DNA from: Bacteroidia bacterium
GTDB lineage: Bacteria; Bacteroidota; Bacteroidia; UKL13-3
Assembly: GCA_020049855.1 (NCBI GenBank)
Contig: JAGVLJ010000009.1
Coordinates: 111,486 to 175,485, forward strand
Direction: 5' to 3'
DNA: 64,000 nucleotides
Part shown: positions 43,243-52,955 of the stretch, piece by piece
Numbering within the stretch: position 1 is the first letter of the stretch
How the letters are laid out: the number at the start of each line of letters is the position of its first letter
Notes under the pieces: generated by a model
What the model saw: only the letters and a program-made list of their open reading frames with translations
Databases searched by the model: none
Told to the model about the DNA's origin: nothing
Made by a program: the position numbers and the translations under genes

Positions 43243-44367
43243 ATGACTAAAAGAGACTATTACGAAATATTGGGAGTGGCTAAGGGAGCATCGGAGGCTG
43301 AAATTAAAAAGGCCTATCGGCAAATGGCTATTAAATACCATCCAGATAAAAATCCGGGGAATAAAGAAGCGGAAGATAGATTTAAAGAAGCGGCCGAAGC
43401 CTATGAAGTTTTAAGTGATCAGGAAAAACGCAGAAAGTATGATCAGTTTGGTCATGCTGGGATGGGAAATCAGGGGGGCTATGGTGGAGGTGGTATGAAT
43501 ATGGATGATATCTTCAGTCAGTTTGGGGATATTTTTGGAGATGGAAGTCCATTTGAAGGTTTTTTTGGTGGTGGAGGCGGTCGTGGTGGAAGACGGTCGA
43601 ATGTAGGAACGAATATTCGGGTGCGGGTTAAACTAAACATACTTGAAATTGCCAAGGGCGTAAGCAAAAAAATAAAGTACAATCGCCTTACTTTGGCTGA
43701 TGGTGTAAAATTTAAAACCTGTTCTACCTGTAGCGGAAACGGTCAGGTACGAAGAGTAACCAATACTTTTCTGGGACAAATGGCAACAGCAAGCGTATGT
43801 CCTTCTTGTGGAGGTTCGGGTAAAATCATTGAATCTAAACCCGGCCACGTGGATAATAACGGACTTGTGAGTAAGGAAGACCTAGTTGAAATTAATATTC
43901 CGTCAGGGGTAGCAGAAGGGATGCAGTTATCCGTTAGCGGAAAAGGAAATGTTGGTCCGGGCGGTGGTCCGTCCGGTGATTTAATTGTGCTGATAGAAGA
44001 AGTGGAGGATGAACACCTGAAACGGGATGGAAACAATGTTATCTATGAACATTTTATCAGTTTTCCTGATGCTGCCATGGGCACAAATATTGAAGTTCCA
44101 ACAGTAGATGGAAAGGTGAAAGTGAGAATTGATGCTGGAACACAGGCGGGTAAAATTTTACGATTAAAAGGGAAGGGTTTGCCAAGCGTAAATGGATACG
44201 GGCGTGGAGACCAGTTGGTTCAGATAAATGTTTGGACACCTAAAAAAATATCATCAGAAGAAAAAGCTATTCTCGAAAAATTGGGCAAATCTGAAAACTT
44301 TCATCCAAAACCATCAAGTTCGGATAAAGGATTTTTCGAAAAAATGCGTGAATTTTTTCATCACTAA
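43243..44367 (+). CDS. dnaJ: Chaperone DnaJ with a reduced zinc domain
   Basis: Hsp40 co-chaperone of DnaK. It has the J-domain with HPD at residues 33-35, a Gly-rich region (about 70-120), and the C-terminal substrate-binding domains ([19 protein letters not shown] ... [19 protein letters not shown]). A normal DnaJ has four CxxCxGxG motifs forming two zinc centres. Only two are seen here: CSTCSGNG at 160-167 and CPSCGGSG at 186-193. Their spacing equals the second and third motifs, so zinc centre II is kept, and the outer pair that forms centre I is lost. My recollection is that other Bacteroidota DnaJ proteins share this. It follows grpE. Confidence 0.93.
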   Translation: MTKRDYYEILGVAKGASEAEIKKAYRQMAIKYHPDKNPGNKEAEDRFKEAAEAYEVLSDQEKRRKYDQFGHAGMGNQGGYGGGGMNMDDIFSQFGDIFGDGSPFEGFFGGGGGRGGRRSNVGTNIRVRVKLNILEIAKGVSKKIKYNRLTLADGVKFKTCSTCSGNGQVRRVTNTFLGQMATASVCPSCGGSGKIIESKPGHVDNNGLVSKEDLVEINIPSGVAEGMQLSVSGKGNVGPGGGPSGDLIVLIEEVEDEHLKRDGNNVIYEHFISFPDAAMGTNIEVPTVDGKVKVRIDAGTQAGKILRLKGKGLPSVNGYGRGDQLVQINVWTPKKISSEEKAILEKLGKSENFHPKPSSSDKGFFEKMREFFHH

Positions 44368-44424
44368 ATAAAATTAAAACTAAAAGGGAATTAGGTTGTT
44401 TAATAAGTTTAACTTGACCTGATT

Positions 44425-46836
44425 ATGAAAATAAAATACTCCCTTTTATCAGTTCTATTTTCTTTAAGTTGTTTTTACTCAGTTGCGCAAATTTCCGGCA
44501 AAATTGCGGGATTTGTGAAAGATGCCAAAACAGATATGCCCATTCAGGGAGCCATTGTTACGGTTGAAGGAACTGAATTAGGAACCTCCACAGATATTAA
44601 TGGCCACTTTAAAATTGATCAGGTGCCAACCCGTTCACACACAGTAAAAGCAACTTTTATTGGGTATATCCCGCAGTTTAAGTTTGATGTTATTGTTACT
44701 TCCGGTAATACCTATATGATTGAGTTCAGATTGGAACAGGCAGGTAAGGAGTTAAAGGAAGTAAAAGTAGTGGCGAGTCCGTTTAAACGCACAGCCGAAA
44801 CACCCTTATCAGTGCAAACATTATCCCGTCAGGAAATTATTTCCTATCCCGGTGGTAATAATGATATTGCCAAGGTGGTTCAATCGCTTCCGGGAGTTTC
44901 GGGCTCAGTTGGTTTTAGAAACGACATTATTATTCGAGGCGGGGCTCCCAACGAAAATGTGTATTACCTTGATGGAATTGAAATACCCAATATCAATCAT
45001 TTTGCAACGCAGGGCAGTTCGGGTGGTCCGGTTGGAATGATTAATGTTTCGTTTATTGAAGATGTTACACTTACTACCGGAGCGTTCAACGCCCGATATG
45101 ATAATCCATTATCGGGAGTACTTCAGTTTAAGCAACGTAATGGAAGCAGTGAGCGAACGCAAGGTAATTTTAGAATTGGGGCTAGTGAAGCTGCTTTAAC
45201 TTTGGAAGGCCCCGTTTCAAAAAAGAAACCTAATACCACTTATATTGTTTCTGTTCGCAGATCCTACCTTCAATTTATTTTTAAGGCAATAGGCCTACCT
45301 TTTCTGCCTTCTTATTGGGATTATCAATACAAGGTAAATCATAAAATAAATGATAAGAACGAACTTACACTTATCGGGTTAGGTTCTATTGACAACTTTA
45401 GCTATAACCCCCCAGCACGTAAGAAAGATGAGGCGGATGAAGACTGGTTTTCCAGAATGTCAATTTACGACAGAATACCAATTTATACGCAATGGACTAC
45501 CACGGTCGGAATTAGCTGGAGACACCGGATTGGGAACGGTTATTTTAACGTAGCACTAAGCTCCAACTTTTTAAATAACGAAGCTGCTAAAAACGACAGT
45601 AATGACGTAAACAAGCCGCTGATACTACGGTATCGTTCGAAGGAAAATGAAAGTAAACTGAGATTTGAACTGGTAAAATTTGTAAAACAATGGCGTTTTT
45701 CTTATGGGGCAAATATCATTAACAGCAACTATACAAATTCAACTTTTAACCTATTGCGGGCGGTGCCTTTGGTAGAGGTGAATTATGCTACACGTATCAA
45801 CTTTTTTCGCTATGGCTTTTTTGGGCAGGTTACGAACACAATCGGTAAATTAAGTTCTTCACTAGGGATACGTAGTGATGGGAATACCTTCAGCAATTAC
45901 GGGAATGACTTATGGAAACGGATTTCTCCGCGCGCTTCATTGTCTTATGCATTAACAGATAGGTGGACTATCAATGCTTCGGTGGGGAGGTACTATAAAA
46001 TTGCTCCATATACTATTTTAGGGTATAAGGACTATTTAGGCAATTATGTAAATAAAGATGCAGCATACATTCGAGGTGATCAAATTAATGCTGGGATTGA
46101 ATTTGTTCCGTTCAAGGCTACCCGAATTACCGTAGAAGGTTTTTATAAATTATACCGGAATTATCCTGTTTCTAACAGAGACTCTATTTCGCTGGCAAAT
46201 GTTGGTGGAGATTTTGGCGTAATTGGTAATGAAGATATAACAAGCACAGGTAGAGGGAAATCTTATGGAGTTGAAGTTTGTTTTCAGCAAAAATTTATTA
46301 AAAATTTTTATGGGATATTAGCTTACACTTTTTATTACAGTCGGTTCACAGGATTTAATACTTCAAATTATATTCCCTCAACTTGGGATAATCGCCATTT
46401 GTTAAGTTTTACCGGGGGCTATAAGTTCAAACGAAATTGGGAAATTGGGGTACGTTATCGGTTTTTAGGAAAAGCTCCCTATACCCCAATTGATACGTTG
46501 GCCTCGCGATTAAACTATGGTGTAAGAGGAGCCGGAATTCCGGATTATAACAAAGTGAACAGTGCCAGAATTGGGGTTTATAGTGTGATGGATATACGAA
46601 TTGATAAAAAATGGAATTTCAGGAGATACGCCCTTAATATTTACTTGGATGTGCAAAACGTATTGCGTAATATTCAACCTGCCGCACCTGAATTTGTAAT
46701 GACCCGGAACGCATTAAACCAAATAGTAACAATAGACGGTCAACCTTACAATGGGTCTAACGGAATGCCTTACGTTATTAAAAGTCCAACGTCTGGAACC
46801 TCAATACCTACCATAGGTGTTATTATTGAATTTTAA
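44425..46836 (+). CDS. TonB-dependent receptor with carboxypeptidase-regulatory-like domain
   Basis: An outer-membrane, TonB-driven uptake receptor of 803 residues. It has a signal peptide (LLSVLFSLSCFYSVAQ), then a regulatory-like fold (GKIAGFVKDAKTDMPIQGAIV), the plug (LSRQEIISYPGGNNDIAKVVQSLPGV and IIRGGAPNENVYYLDG) and a barrel that ends in an aromatic C-terminus (TIGVIIEF). No SusD-like partner is adjacent. The ligand is unknown. It lies 58 bases after dnaJ, and the beta-helix gene follows. Confidence 0.9.
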   Translation: MKIKYSLLSVLFSLSCFYSVAQISGKIAGFVKDAKTDMPIQGAIVTVEGTELGTSTDINGHFKIDQVPTRSHTVKATFIGYIPQFKFDVIVTSGNTYMIEFRLEQAGKELKEVKVVASPFKRTAETPLSVQTLSRQEIISYPGGNNDIAKVVQSLPGVSGSVGFRNDIIIRGGAPNENVYYLDGIEIPNINHFATQGSSGGPVGMINVSFIEDVTLTTGAFNARYDNPLSGVLQFKQRNGSSERTQGNFRIGASEAALTLEGPVSKKKPNTTYIVSVRRSYLQFIFKAIGLPFLPSYWDYQYKVNHKINDKNELTLIGLGSIDNFSYNPPARKKDEADEDWFSRMSIYDRIPIYTQWTTTVGISWRHRIGNGYFNVALSSNFLNNEAAKNDSNDVNKPLILRYRSKENESKLRFELVKFVKQWRFSYGANIINSNYTNSTFNLLRAVPLVEVNYATRINFFRYGFFGQVTNTIGKLSSSLGIRSDGNTFSNYGNDLWKRISPRASLSYALTDRWTINASVGRYYKIAPYTILGYKDYLGNYVNKDAAYIRGDQINAGIEFVPFKATRITVEGFYKLYRNYPVSNRDSISLANVGGDFGVIGNEDITSTGRGKSYGVEVCFQQKFIKNFYGILAYTFYYSRFTGFNTSNYIPSTWDNRHLLSFTGGYKFKRNWEIGVRYRFLGKAPYTPIDTLASRLNYGVRGAGIPDYNKVNSARIGVYSVMDIRIDKKWNFRRYALNIYLDVQNVLRNIQPAAPEFVMTRNALNQIVTIDGQPYNGSNGMPYVIKSPTSGTSIPTIGVIIEF

Positions 46837-46948
46837 CTTGTTTAGCGTATACTTGTTTAACCCTTTAATTCACTCATTGACCGAAAAGTTCAGGTCTAAT
46901 CGAAAATTAATTGGCATTTTTACTTTCTTAATCATTCATAAAAAATAT

Positions 46949-47989
46949 ATGAAACAATTATTCGCTTTGATTGTCCATTGTGCGGTATTTATTGGTGTAA
47001 GCAAGGCTAAAATTTTTGTGGTGAATAATAACACCCCTTCACCTTCTCAAATTTCTCAAATTCAAACTGCGGTAGATACGGCTTCAAACGGAGATACCAT
47101 TTACGTACAGGGTTCTGCAACAGGGTATGGGAATGTGGTAATTAATAAACGGGTAGTAATTTTTGGAGCGGGTTATAATCCTTCAAAAAATAATTCATTA
47201 CCAAGTAAGTTGAATATTGTGCTATTCGATTCGGTTACTACGGGAGCTAATGCAGGAAGTAGTGGAAGCGGATCAGTTATTATGGGTTTTGAAATTGCTA
47301 AACTAAGCTATTATGCATCAAATTTTGTTTTTTCAAATGTACTTATCAAAAGAAATCATTTTATTAAAAGTTCATTTTACAACTTTGCCGGTATAACATT
47401 AAGTTGCTATAGTGCAGTAATTGAACAAAATATTTTTGATTCTTCGGCAGTGCTCGATTTTGATTTAGGGTCTGGCACCGGTTGTTTGGTTCGAAATAAT
47501 ATTATAGGCTGTGTATTTCGTAATTCTAACGCAGGTTCGGTTTTACTAAACAATGTTTTTGTCGGGCAGTCAAATGCATTTCTCAATATCTCGAATGCGT
47601 TAATTGCCAATAACATATTTTACGGTGCTGCACCTCAGGGTTGCACTACCTCAACATTCAGTAATAATTTAACATATAACACTTCGTCTAATACCATTCC
47701 GTACGGCAGTAATACAGGTTCGGGTAATATTGTTGCTACAAATCCTTTATTTGTAAACGCAACACAATTAGCTTTTAACTACAATCAGGATTATCATTTG
47801 CAGGCGGCATCAGCAGGTAAAAATGCCGGAACCGATGCTACCGATATAGGCTTGTATGGCGGAGGGGCACCACTACCTGCCTATGGAGGCGAGCCTCCAA
47901 TTCCACAAATAAAAATGTTTGACGTAACACCAGTTGTTAAGAAAAACACAAGCCTTCAAATTCAGATTAAAGCAAAAAAACAAGACTGA
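46949..47989 (+). CDS. Secreted right-handed beta-helix protein
   Basis: A 346-residue exported protein. The frame is open from 46817, but the ATG at 46949 gives MKQLFALIVHCAVFIGVSKAK, a plausible signal peptide, so it is preferred. The mature part has the short, Asn/Ser-rich turns and repeated hydrophobic strands of a parallel beta-helix (NVVINKRVVIFGAG, NVLIKRNHFIKSS, VIEQNIFDSSAVL, LVRNNIIGCVF, SVLLNNVFVG, LIANNIFYGA). Asp/Asn steps resemble those of surface polysaccharide lyases or adhesins. No catalytic site is identified and no sorting domain is visible, unlike its downstream neighbour. Confidence 0.65.
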   Translation: MKQLFALIVHCAVFIGVSKAKIFVVNNNTPSPSQISQIQTAVDTASNGDTIYVQGSATGYGNVVINKRVVIFGAGYNPSKNNSLPSKLNIVLFDSVTTGANAGSSGSGSVIMGFEIAKLSYYASNFVFSNVLIKRNHFIKSSFYNFAGITLSCYSAVIEQNIFDSSAVLDFDLGSGTGCLVRNNIIGCVFRNSNAGSVLLNNVFVGQSNAFLNISNALIANNIFYGAAPQGCTTSTFSNNLTYNTSSNTIPYGSNTGSGNIVATNPLFVNATQLAFNYNQDYHLQAASAGKNAGTDATDIGLYGGGAPLPAYGGEPPIPQIKMFDVTPVVKKNTSLQIQIKAKKQD

Positions 47990-47998
47990 TTTTATTCG

Positions 47999-50260
47999 AT
48001 GCCTTTGCGTATTCTGCTTTTAAATTTACTTTTTTCGTTAACATGCAGTGCTCAACGGCTTGTGGGGGCAGAATATTTTTTTGATACCGATCCTGGTTTT
48101 GGTAATGGCACTTCATTAACCATTACTTCAGGGGATAGCATTTTACAGAACGCATCAATTGCAACCAACGGATTAAGTCCGGGTTTTCATTATGTGTATA
48201 TTCGAATCAAGGATTCAATCGGAATCTGGAGTTTATCAGAAAGCTATCGTTTTTATTTATATGAACAAGAGGTTACAACTCCTTCCATAACCAATATGGA
48301 GTTATTCATGGTGAATGACCCCGGCTTTGGAAATGGTTTTGCCGTAACTGTTACTACTGGAGATTCCATTTATGAAGTACTTACTTCAAGTTTGGTTACA
48401 GCAACTACTGGTTCAAAACGGTTGTATTCGCGCATAAAAGATGCAGGTGGACACTGGAGTATGTATGAATCAGACCCGTTTTATGTTTACGACAGCATTA
48501 CTATAAACACGAAGCTTACCAAAGGGGAGTATTTTTATGATACTGACCCTGGTCTTGGCAATGGAATACCGCTCACTTTTTCGGCTGCTGATTCGTTTGT
48601 GTTTAGTTTGCCCGTTTCTATAAGTGGGTTAACTAACGGGTCTCATAAGGCTTATATACGGTTTTTAAATGATTTGGGGGAGTGGTCCATGTATGAACAC
48701 GCCACATTTTTTGTAACTCCAGATGTGCAGTCTTCTCTAAAACTGGAATCAGTAGAGTATTTTTTTGATACGGATCCCGGATATGGCAATGGATTTCCAT
48801 TGATTTTTTCCCCATTTGACTCTATTGACCTGCTAAGTACTATTGGTATATGGTCACTGGATTCAGGCTACCACCAAGTATATATTCGGGTGAAGGATAT
48901 TTCCGGAATCTGGAGTTTTTACGAGTCATATTCTTTTTATGTTTGTAACGATTTGCCTATTGCATCTTTTACCAATTCCAGTTTTGGATTAACGGCTAAT
49001 CTTAACAATTCAACTACTGGAGCGGATAAATATAAGTGGTATTTTGGGGACGGAGGAACGAGTCAACAAGCCTCACCCAACTATACTTACCTGATAGGTG
49101 GAACTTATCATATTTTGCTCTTTGCCTATAACGGGAACTGCCCAATTTACGATTCAGTTTCAGCCGATGTAACTTTGAGCCCCATTCTTCAGGTTATTGC
49201 GGGAGCAAATGTGGCCTGTGCTTTTGATTCATTACAGGTTTCCATTGCTACGTCTGAAATTTACGGAACAAATAATAAGTTTTATATTCAGTTGTCGGAT
49301 GTAGCAGGCTCCTTTGCCTCTCCAGTTACATTAGACTCTTTTGCCACTACCAAAAGCATCCTGTCATCCGTTTATTTGCCAGGTTCGGTTACTCCAGGCT
49401 CTAAATACCGTATCCGGGTAAAATCAACCAATCCGGTTGTAACTTCTGCTGATAATGGTACTGACATTACCATTAATCCGGCTACCGTTTCCGATTTTAA
49501 TTTTACTGGAGATACCGTTATTTGTTCATCCGAGAACTTGTTGTTGCAGGGTAGAAAAGGATCTAATTTGTCTTATCAGTGGTTTTTAAATAATCAGAAA
49601 TTAATCGGGGCAGTCACTCAGGATTTTCAGGCATTCCTTCAAGGAAATTACCGTCTGCAAATCACTAATATTTTTGGGTGCAAGCATTTATCCAATAAAA
49701 CAGTTTTTCTTACTGTAAAACCTGTACCTGTTACGCCAGAAATTGCAGGTACGTCAATGGTTGCCCGGAGCCAAACAGGAACTTATTCAGTTGGGCCGGG
49801 AACTATTGGTTCAGTTTACAAATGGTTTATCTCCGGAGGGACACAAATTGCCGGAGCCGATTCCGCTACAATAACCGTGCAATGGGATAATATGCCGATA
49901 CAAGGAAAGGTGGAAGTAGAAGAAATGGGAGCAAACGGATGTATTGGAGAACGTAAAACATTAAATATTTCGGTAGCCTTGGGTATTGCTAACCCATCAT
50001 TACCTTCAACAGTAGTTGCCTATCCAAATCCTTTTCAGGACAGCACCTGCCTTATTCTGTCTCGGGGGGTTAGTTCCGAGGTTATTATTAAAATAGTTGA
50101 CGCAAAGGGTACGCAAATAAATTCCCGAAAATTTGAAAATATCAATACCAGTACTCCATTATCTATTCCATTGGATCTGAATTTATCACCTAAAGGTATC
50201 TACCTAATACAGGTGCAAATGGGGAACAAATTTTATTATTTGCGGGTTCTCCATCAATAA
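47999..50260 (+). CDS. T9SS-exported repeat and PKD protein
   Basis: A 753-residue surface or secreted protein. After a signal peptide (MPLRILLLNLLFSLTCSAQ) come four tandem 76-residue repeats (residues 25-328), then a PKD-like domain (about 320-395, with KYKWYFGDGGT), a beta-sandwich region and a C-terminal type IX sorting domain from about residue 670 (VVAYPNPFQDS ... LSPKGIYLIQV). It is likely carried across the outer membrane by the T9SS and attached to A-LPS or released. The repeats each begin E-Y/L-F and contain GNG and W-S-x-Y/S-E landmarks. Function may be adhesion; unproven. It lies 9 bases after the beta-helix gene. Confidence 0.85.
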   Translation: MPLRILLLNLLFSLTCSAQRLVGAEYFFDTDPGFGNGTSLTITSGDSILQNASIATNGLSPGFHYVYIRIKDSIGIWSLSESYRFYLYEQEVTTPSITNMELFMVNDPGFGNGFAVTVTTGDSIYEVLTSSLVTATTGSKRLYSRIKDAGGHWSMYESDPFYVYDSITINTKLTKGEYFYDTDPGLGNGIPLTFSAADSFVFSLPVSISGLTNGSHKAYIRFLNDLGEWSMYEHATFFVTPDVQSSLKLESVEYFFDTDPGYGNGFPLIFSPFDSIDLLSTIGIWSLDSGYHQVYIRVKDISGIWSFYESYSFYVCNDLPIASFTNSSFGLTANLNNSTTGADKYKWYFGDGGTSQQASPNYTYLIGGTYHILLFAYNGNCPIYDSVSADVTLSPILQVIAGANVACAFDSLQVSIATSEIYGTNNKFYIQLSDVAGSFASPVTLDSFATTKSILSSVYLPGSVTPGSKYRIRVKSTNPVVTSADNGTDITINPATVSDFNFTGDTVICSSENLLLQGRKGSNLSYQWFLNNQKLIGAVTQDFQAFLQGNYRLQITNIFGCKHLSNKTVFLTVKPVPVTPEIAGTSMVARSQTGTYSVGPGTIGSVYKWFISGGTQIAGADSATITVQWDNMPIQGKVEVEEMGANGCIGERKTLNISVALGIANPSLPSTVVAYPNPFQDSTCLILSRGVSSEVIIKIVDAKGTQINSRKFENINTSTPLSIPLDLNLSPKGIYLIQVQMGNKFYYLRVLHQ
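48071..48946 (+). repeat. Four tandem 228-bp coding repeats
   Basis: Inside the T9SS protein, four repeats start at codons 25, 101, 177 and 253, corresponding to 48071, 48299, 48527 and 48755. The period is exactly 76 codons in every step. Each copy contains DPG-x-GNG near its start and W-S-x-x-E near its end; the DNA itself is diverged, so these are old duplications with no indels. Confidence 0.88.
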
Positions 50261-50333
50261 TTTCCAGAGTGGCAAAATCATTGCTGTAAAGAGTCGGCTT
50301 AATTTGACGATTATTTCAGTAAAATTGCAGCAT

Positions 50334-51818
50334 ATGAATATAGGGACCAAAATTTTTATTGGCGCTTTGACGCTTTTATTTGCACATCGAGTTTATGCCG
50401 CAGGTAAAACTCCTTCTAAAGATAGTGGGTATACGGTAAAAATAAAAATTGCCGGGTGTAAGGATTCGATGCTTTTAATGGCAACGTATTATGCCGATAA
50501 ACAATACCTGAAAGACAGTGCCTACCTCGATAAACAAGGTTTCTATGTGTTCAAAGGAACTAAAAAAATTGAACAGGGAATGTATACAATTGCCGGGCAG
50601 GCAAAGGTAAAGTTTTTTGATTTTTTCATGGATGAACAACAGAACTTTACCTTAGAAACCGATACAACCGATTTCGATAAATACATGAAGGTAACAGGCT
50701 CTGAAGAAAATGCTCTTTTTTTCGAGTATCAGCGTTACATGACGGCTAAGTATCACGAAGTAATTCCGATTCAAACAAACTACCGGAATGCCAAAAGTAC
50801 AAACAAAGATTCGGCAGAGTATTATTTAAAGCAAATAAACCTGATTGATAGTGTTGTTAAAAATCATCGTAAACAGTTTATCGCTTCGCACCCTAAAAAC
50901 TTTTTCCCTAAACTTTTAACGGCTTTACAGGAAGTAGAGGTTCCCGCAGCACCTAAAAATGCCGATGGTTCCATTGATTCCAATTACCAATACCGTTTTT
51001 ACAAAGCACATTTTTGGGATAATGTAGATTTAACAGATGACCGATTATTACATACTCCTTTTTTCTATGAGAAGTTAAAAAAGTTTTTTGATCAGGTGGT
51101 GATGCAGAATCCGGATTCGGTATATGCCGAGGCCGTCCGAATGATAGATCGTACCAAAGAGGGTTCGGAGATGTTTAAATACTTAGTTATTCATGTCACC
51201 AACCGTTCTGAGACTTCAGAGATCATGGGAATGGATGCAGCTTTTGTGTACATGGTGAAAAAGTATTATAAAACCGGTAAAGCTTTTTGGGTAGATACAG
51301 TCAACTTGTATCGTATTGTAGATGCTGCTGAAAAATTGGAACCAATTTTAATTGGCCGCATGGCTCCTCCGCTTAATTGTGCCGATTCTTCTCTTGCTGC
51401 TTTAATTCCGCTTTATTCTGTAAAAGCGAAGTATACTGTTGTGGTATTTTGGGATCCCGGGTGCGGACATTGCCAGAAGGAAATGCCTAAACTTGTTGAG
51501 TCTTATGATAAAATGCTAAAAGACGGGTTAGATGTGAAAATTTATTCGGTTTGCTCTGCTTCTAATGTAGAAGAATGGAAAAAATACATTGTTGAGAAAA
51601 AGCACCAGAAATTTATCAATGTTATAGATCATGATATTTCAAGGCGTAAGTACAATATCAGCAGTACACCAGTTTTTTTTATACTTGATGAGAATAAAAA
51701 AATTATTGCTAAGCGGTTAGTAAGTGAGCAGATTGAAGATTTTTTGAAAAGGTATAGTGCAATGAAAAAAGGACAAACACTTACTGTTCAGTTGCGCACC
51801 GAAGAAGATGAACATTAA
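50334..51818 (+). CDS. DUF4369 / thioredoxin-like (TlpA) envelope protein
   Basis: A 494-residue exported protein from the ATG at 50334 (signal peptide IFIGALTLLFAHRVYA). An N-terminal beta-domain like DUF4369 (residues ~35-140, KIAGCKDSMLLMATYYADKQYLKDSA) is followed by a helical region and a C-terminal thioredoxin domain with VVVFWDPGCGHCQKEMPKL, where CGHC is the redox motif. It probably reduces disulphides in the periplasm or handles cytochrome or outer-membrane maturation, though this is a broad family. It ends 15 bases before a strong terminator. A TAAAATTG-like box lies just upstream of its start. Confidence 0.82.
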   Translation: MNIGTKIFIGALTLLFAHRVYAAGKTPSKDSGYTVKIKIAGCKDSMLLMATYYADKQYLKDSAYLDKQGFYVFKGTKKIEQGMYTIAGQAKVKFFDFFMDEQQNFTLETDTTDFDKYMKVTGSEENALFFEYQRYMTAKYHEVIPIQTNYRNAKSTNKDSAEYYLKQINLIDSVVKNHRKQFIASHPKNFFPKLLTALQEVEVPAAPKNADGSIDSNYQYRFYKAHFWDNVDLTDDRLLHTPFFYEKLKKFFDQVVMQNPDSVYAEAVRMIDRTKEGSEMFKYLVIHVTNRSETSEIMGMDAAFVYMVKKYYKTGKAFWVDTVNLYRIVDAAEKLEPILIGRMAPPLNCADSSLAALIPLYSVKAKYTVVVFWDPGCGHCQKEMPKLVESYDKMLKDGLDVKIYSVCSASNVEEWKKYIVEKKHQKFINVIDHDISRRKYNISSTPVFFILDENKKIIAKRLVSEQIEDFLKRYSAMKKGQTLTVQLRTEEDEH

Positions 51819-51833
51819 TTTCGAAATAACTAG

Positions 51834-51868
51834 TACGAAAAAGGAGCTTATTGAGCTCCTTTTTCGTA
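51834..51868. terminator. Bidirectional terminator between convergent genes
   Basis: Perfect 15-base arms, TACGAAAAAGGAGCT at 51834-51848 and AGCTCCTTTTTCGTA at 51854-51868, flank the loop TATTG. Each strand has a T-run. It separates the convergent thioredoxin-like gene and folE. Confidence 0.92.
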
Positions 51869-51886
51869 AATATCGCAGTGTTTAAT

Positions 51887-52540
51887 CTATGAAATTTGCA
51901 ATTCAATATATTTCAACAACTCACTTCGGACTTGTGTATCCTGAAATTTGCCGCAATATTCGCTGGTTACAGTACTGCTTGTTTCGTCTTTAATTCCACG
52001 CGATGATACACATAAGTGTTTGGCATCAATAATTACAGCCACGTCTTCTGTTTTCAACACTTCTTTCAGTTCATTGGCAATTTGCACACTCATTCGTTCC
52101 TGCACTTGAGGACGTGCGGCAAAATAACGAACAATGCGGTTAAGTTTTGACAGTCCAATCACTTTACCCGAAGAAATATATGCTACATGCGCCTTCCCAA
52201 TTATTGGAACAAAGTGATGCTCACAATTACTATGAAAGGTTATGTTTTTTTCAACCAGCATTTGTTTGTACTGGTATTTATTTTCAAACAGCGAAGCTTT
52301 GGGCTTGTGAGCCGGGTTCAGCCCTCTGAAAATTTCTTTCACATACATTTTGGCCACCCGATGCGGGGTGCCTTTTAGGCTGTCATCTGTTAAGTCAAGA
52401 CCCAGAATGAGCATGATTTCTCTGAAATGTTTTTCAATCAATTCAATTTTTAGATCATCATCCATCAAAAAAGCATCTTCCCTCAGAGGTGTATTAATTG
52501 ATGTGGTAATATGGGTGTCGCCCATTTCTTCAAACATCAT
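51887..52540 (-). CDS. folE: GTP cyclohydrolase I
   Basis: Converts GTP to 7,8-dihydroneopterin triphosphate, the first step of folate or biopterin synthesis. The zinc/active-site sequences are SNCEHHFVPIIGKAHVAYIS, RYFAARPQVQERMSVQIA and KHLCVSSRGIKDETSSTVTS. The frame can start at 52585, 41 bases inside the next gene, but the ATG at 52540 is preferred: it is four bases after that gene's stop and is preceded by GGGAG. It directly follows a PTPS-type enzyme gene on the same message, which suggests tetrahydrobiopterin-type chemistry. Confidence 0.94.
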   Translation of the reverse strand: MMFEEMGDTHITTSINTPLREDAFLMDDDLKIELIEKHFREIMLILGLDLTDDSLKGTPHRVAKMYVKEIFRGLNPAHKPKASLFENKYQYKQMLVEKNITFHSNCEHHFVPIIGKAHVAYISSGKVIGLSKLNRIVRYFAARPQVQERMSVQIANELKEVLKTEDVAVIIDAKHLCVSSRGIKDETSSTVTSEYCGKFQDTQVRSELLKYIELQIS

Positions 52541-52544
52541 TTTT

Positions 52545-52955
52545 TCATTCTCCCGAGAATTCAACCGAGTTTCTTTCTGTTTCATATAAAGTTATGTTTA
52601 AATCAAGGTGTTTTGGCAATTGTTTGCGCAACAATTTCCAAATTACCATCGAAATATTTTCAGCCGTAGGGTTCAGGGTTTTAAATTCTTCGCAATCAAG
52701 GTTAAGATTTCGGTGATCAAACCTTTCCTTTACTTCCTGTTTAATAATTTCACTCAGCCATTTTAAGTCAATTAAATAGCCCGAAACAGGGTCTATCGTT
52801 CCGGTTACTTTTACGTGTAAGGTATAATTGTGACCATGAAAATTTTTGTTATTACATGGTCCGAAAAAATCCCGATTCTTCTCTTCCGACCAATCGGGTA
52901 CGTGCAGCCTGTGAGCCGCATTAAAATGTTCTTTTCGGGTTACGGAAATTTTCAT
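52545..52955 (-). CDS. 6-Pyruvoyl-tetrahydropterin synthase (PTPS-type)
   Basis: Acts on 7,8-dihydroneopterin triphosphate. The N-terminus (RKEHFNAAHRLHVPDW) and the zinc motif HGHNY are family landmarks. The catalytic cysteine lies in CNNKNFHGHNY with five residues before HGH, the eukaryotic PTPS spacing. E. coli-type QueD has three. Other eukaryote-like phrases are FDHRNLN and TAENISMVIW. I therefore favour PTPS activity over 6-carboxy-tetrahydropterin synthase (QueD), giving 6-pyruvoyl-tetrahydropterin with FolE. It is 136 residues, complete, and lies upstream of folE with a four-base gap. No sepiapterin reductase is adjacent. Confidence 0.82.
   Translation of the reverse strand: MKISVTRKEHFNAAHRLHVPDWSEEKNRDFFGPCNNKNFHGHNYTLHVKVTGTIDPVSGYLIDLKWLSEIIKQEVKERFDHRNLNLDCEEFKTLNPTAENISMVIWKLLRKQLPKHLDLNITLYETERNSVEFSGE

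Noticed and set aside
43720..43821. Frameshift or truncated zinc domain in dnaJ
   Set aside because: The frame is continuous, flanking domains are complete, and the missing motifs are exactly the paired ones of one zinc centre.
52541..52585. Longer FolE start at 52585
   Set aside because: It would overlap the PTPS gene by 41 bases; the ATG at 52540 follows that gene's stop with a GGGAG tract and fits the family length better.
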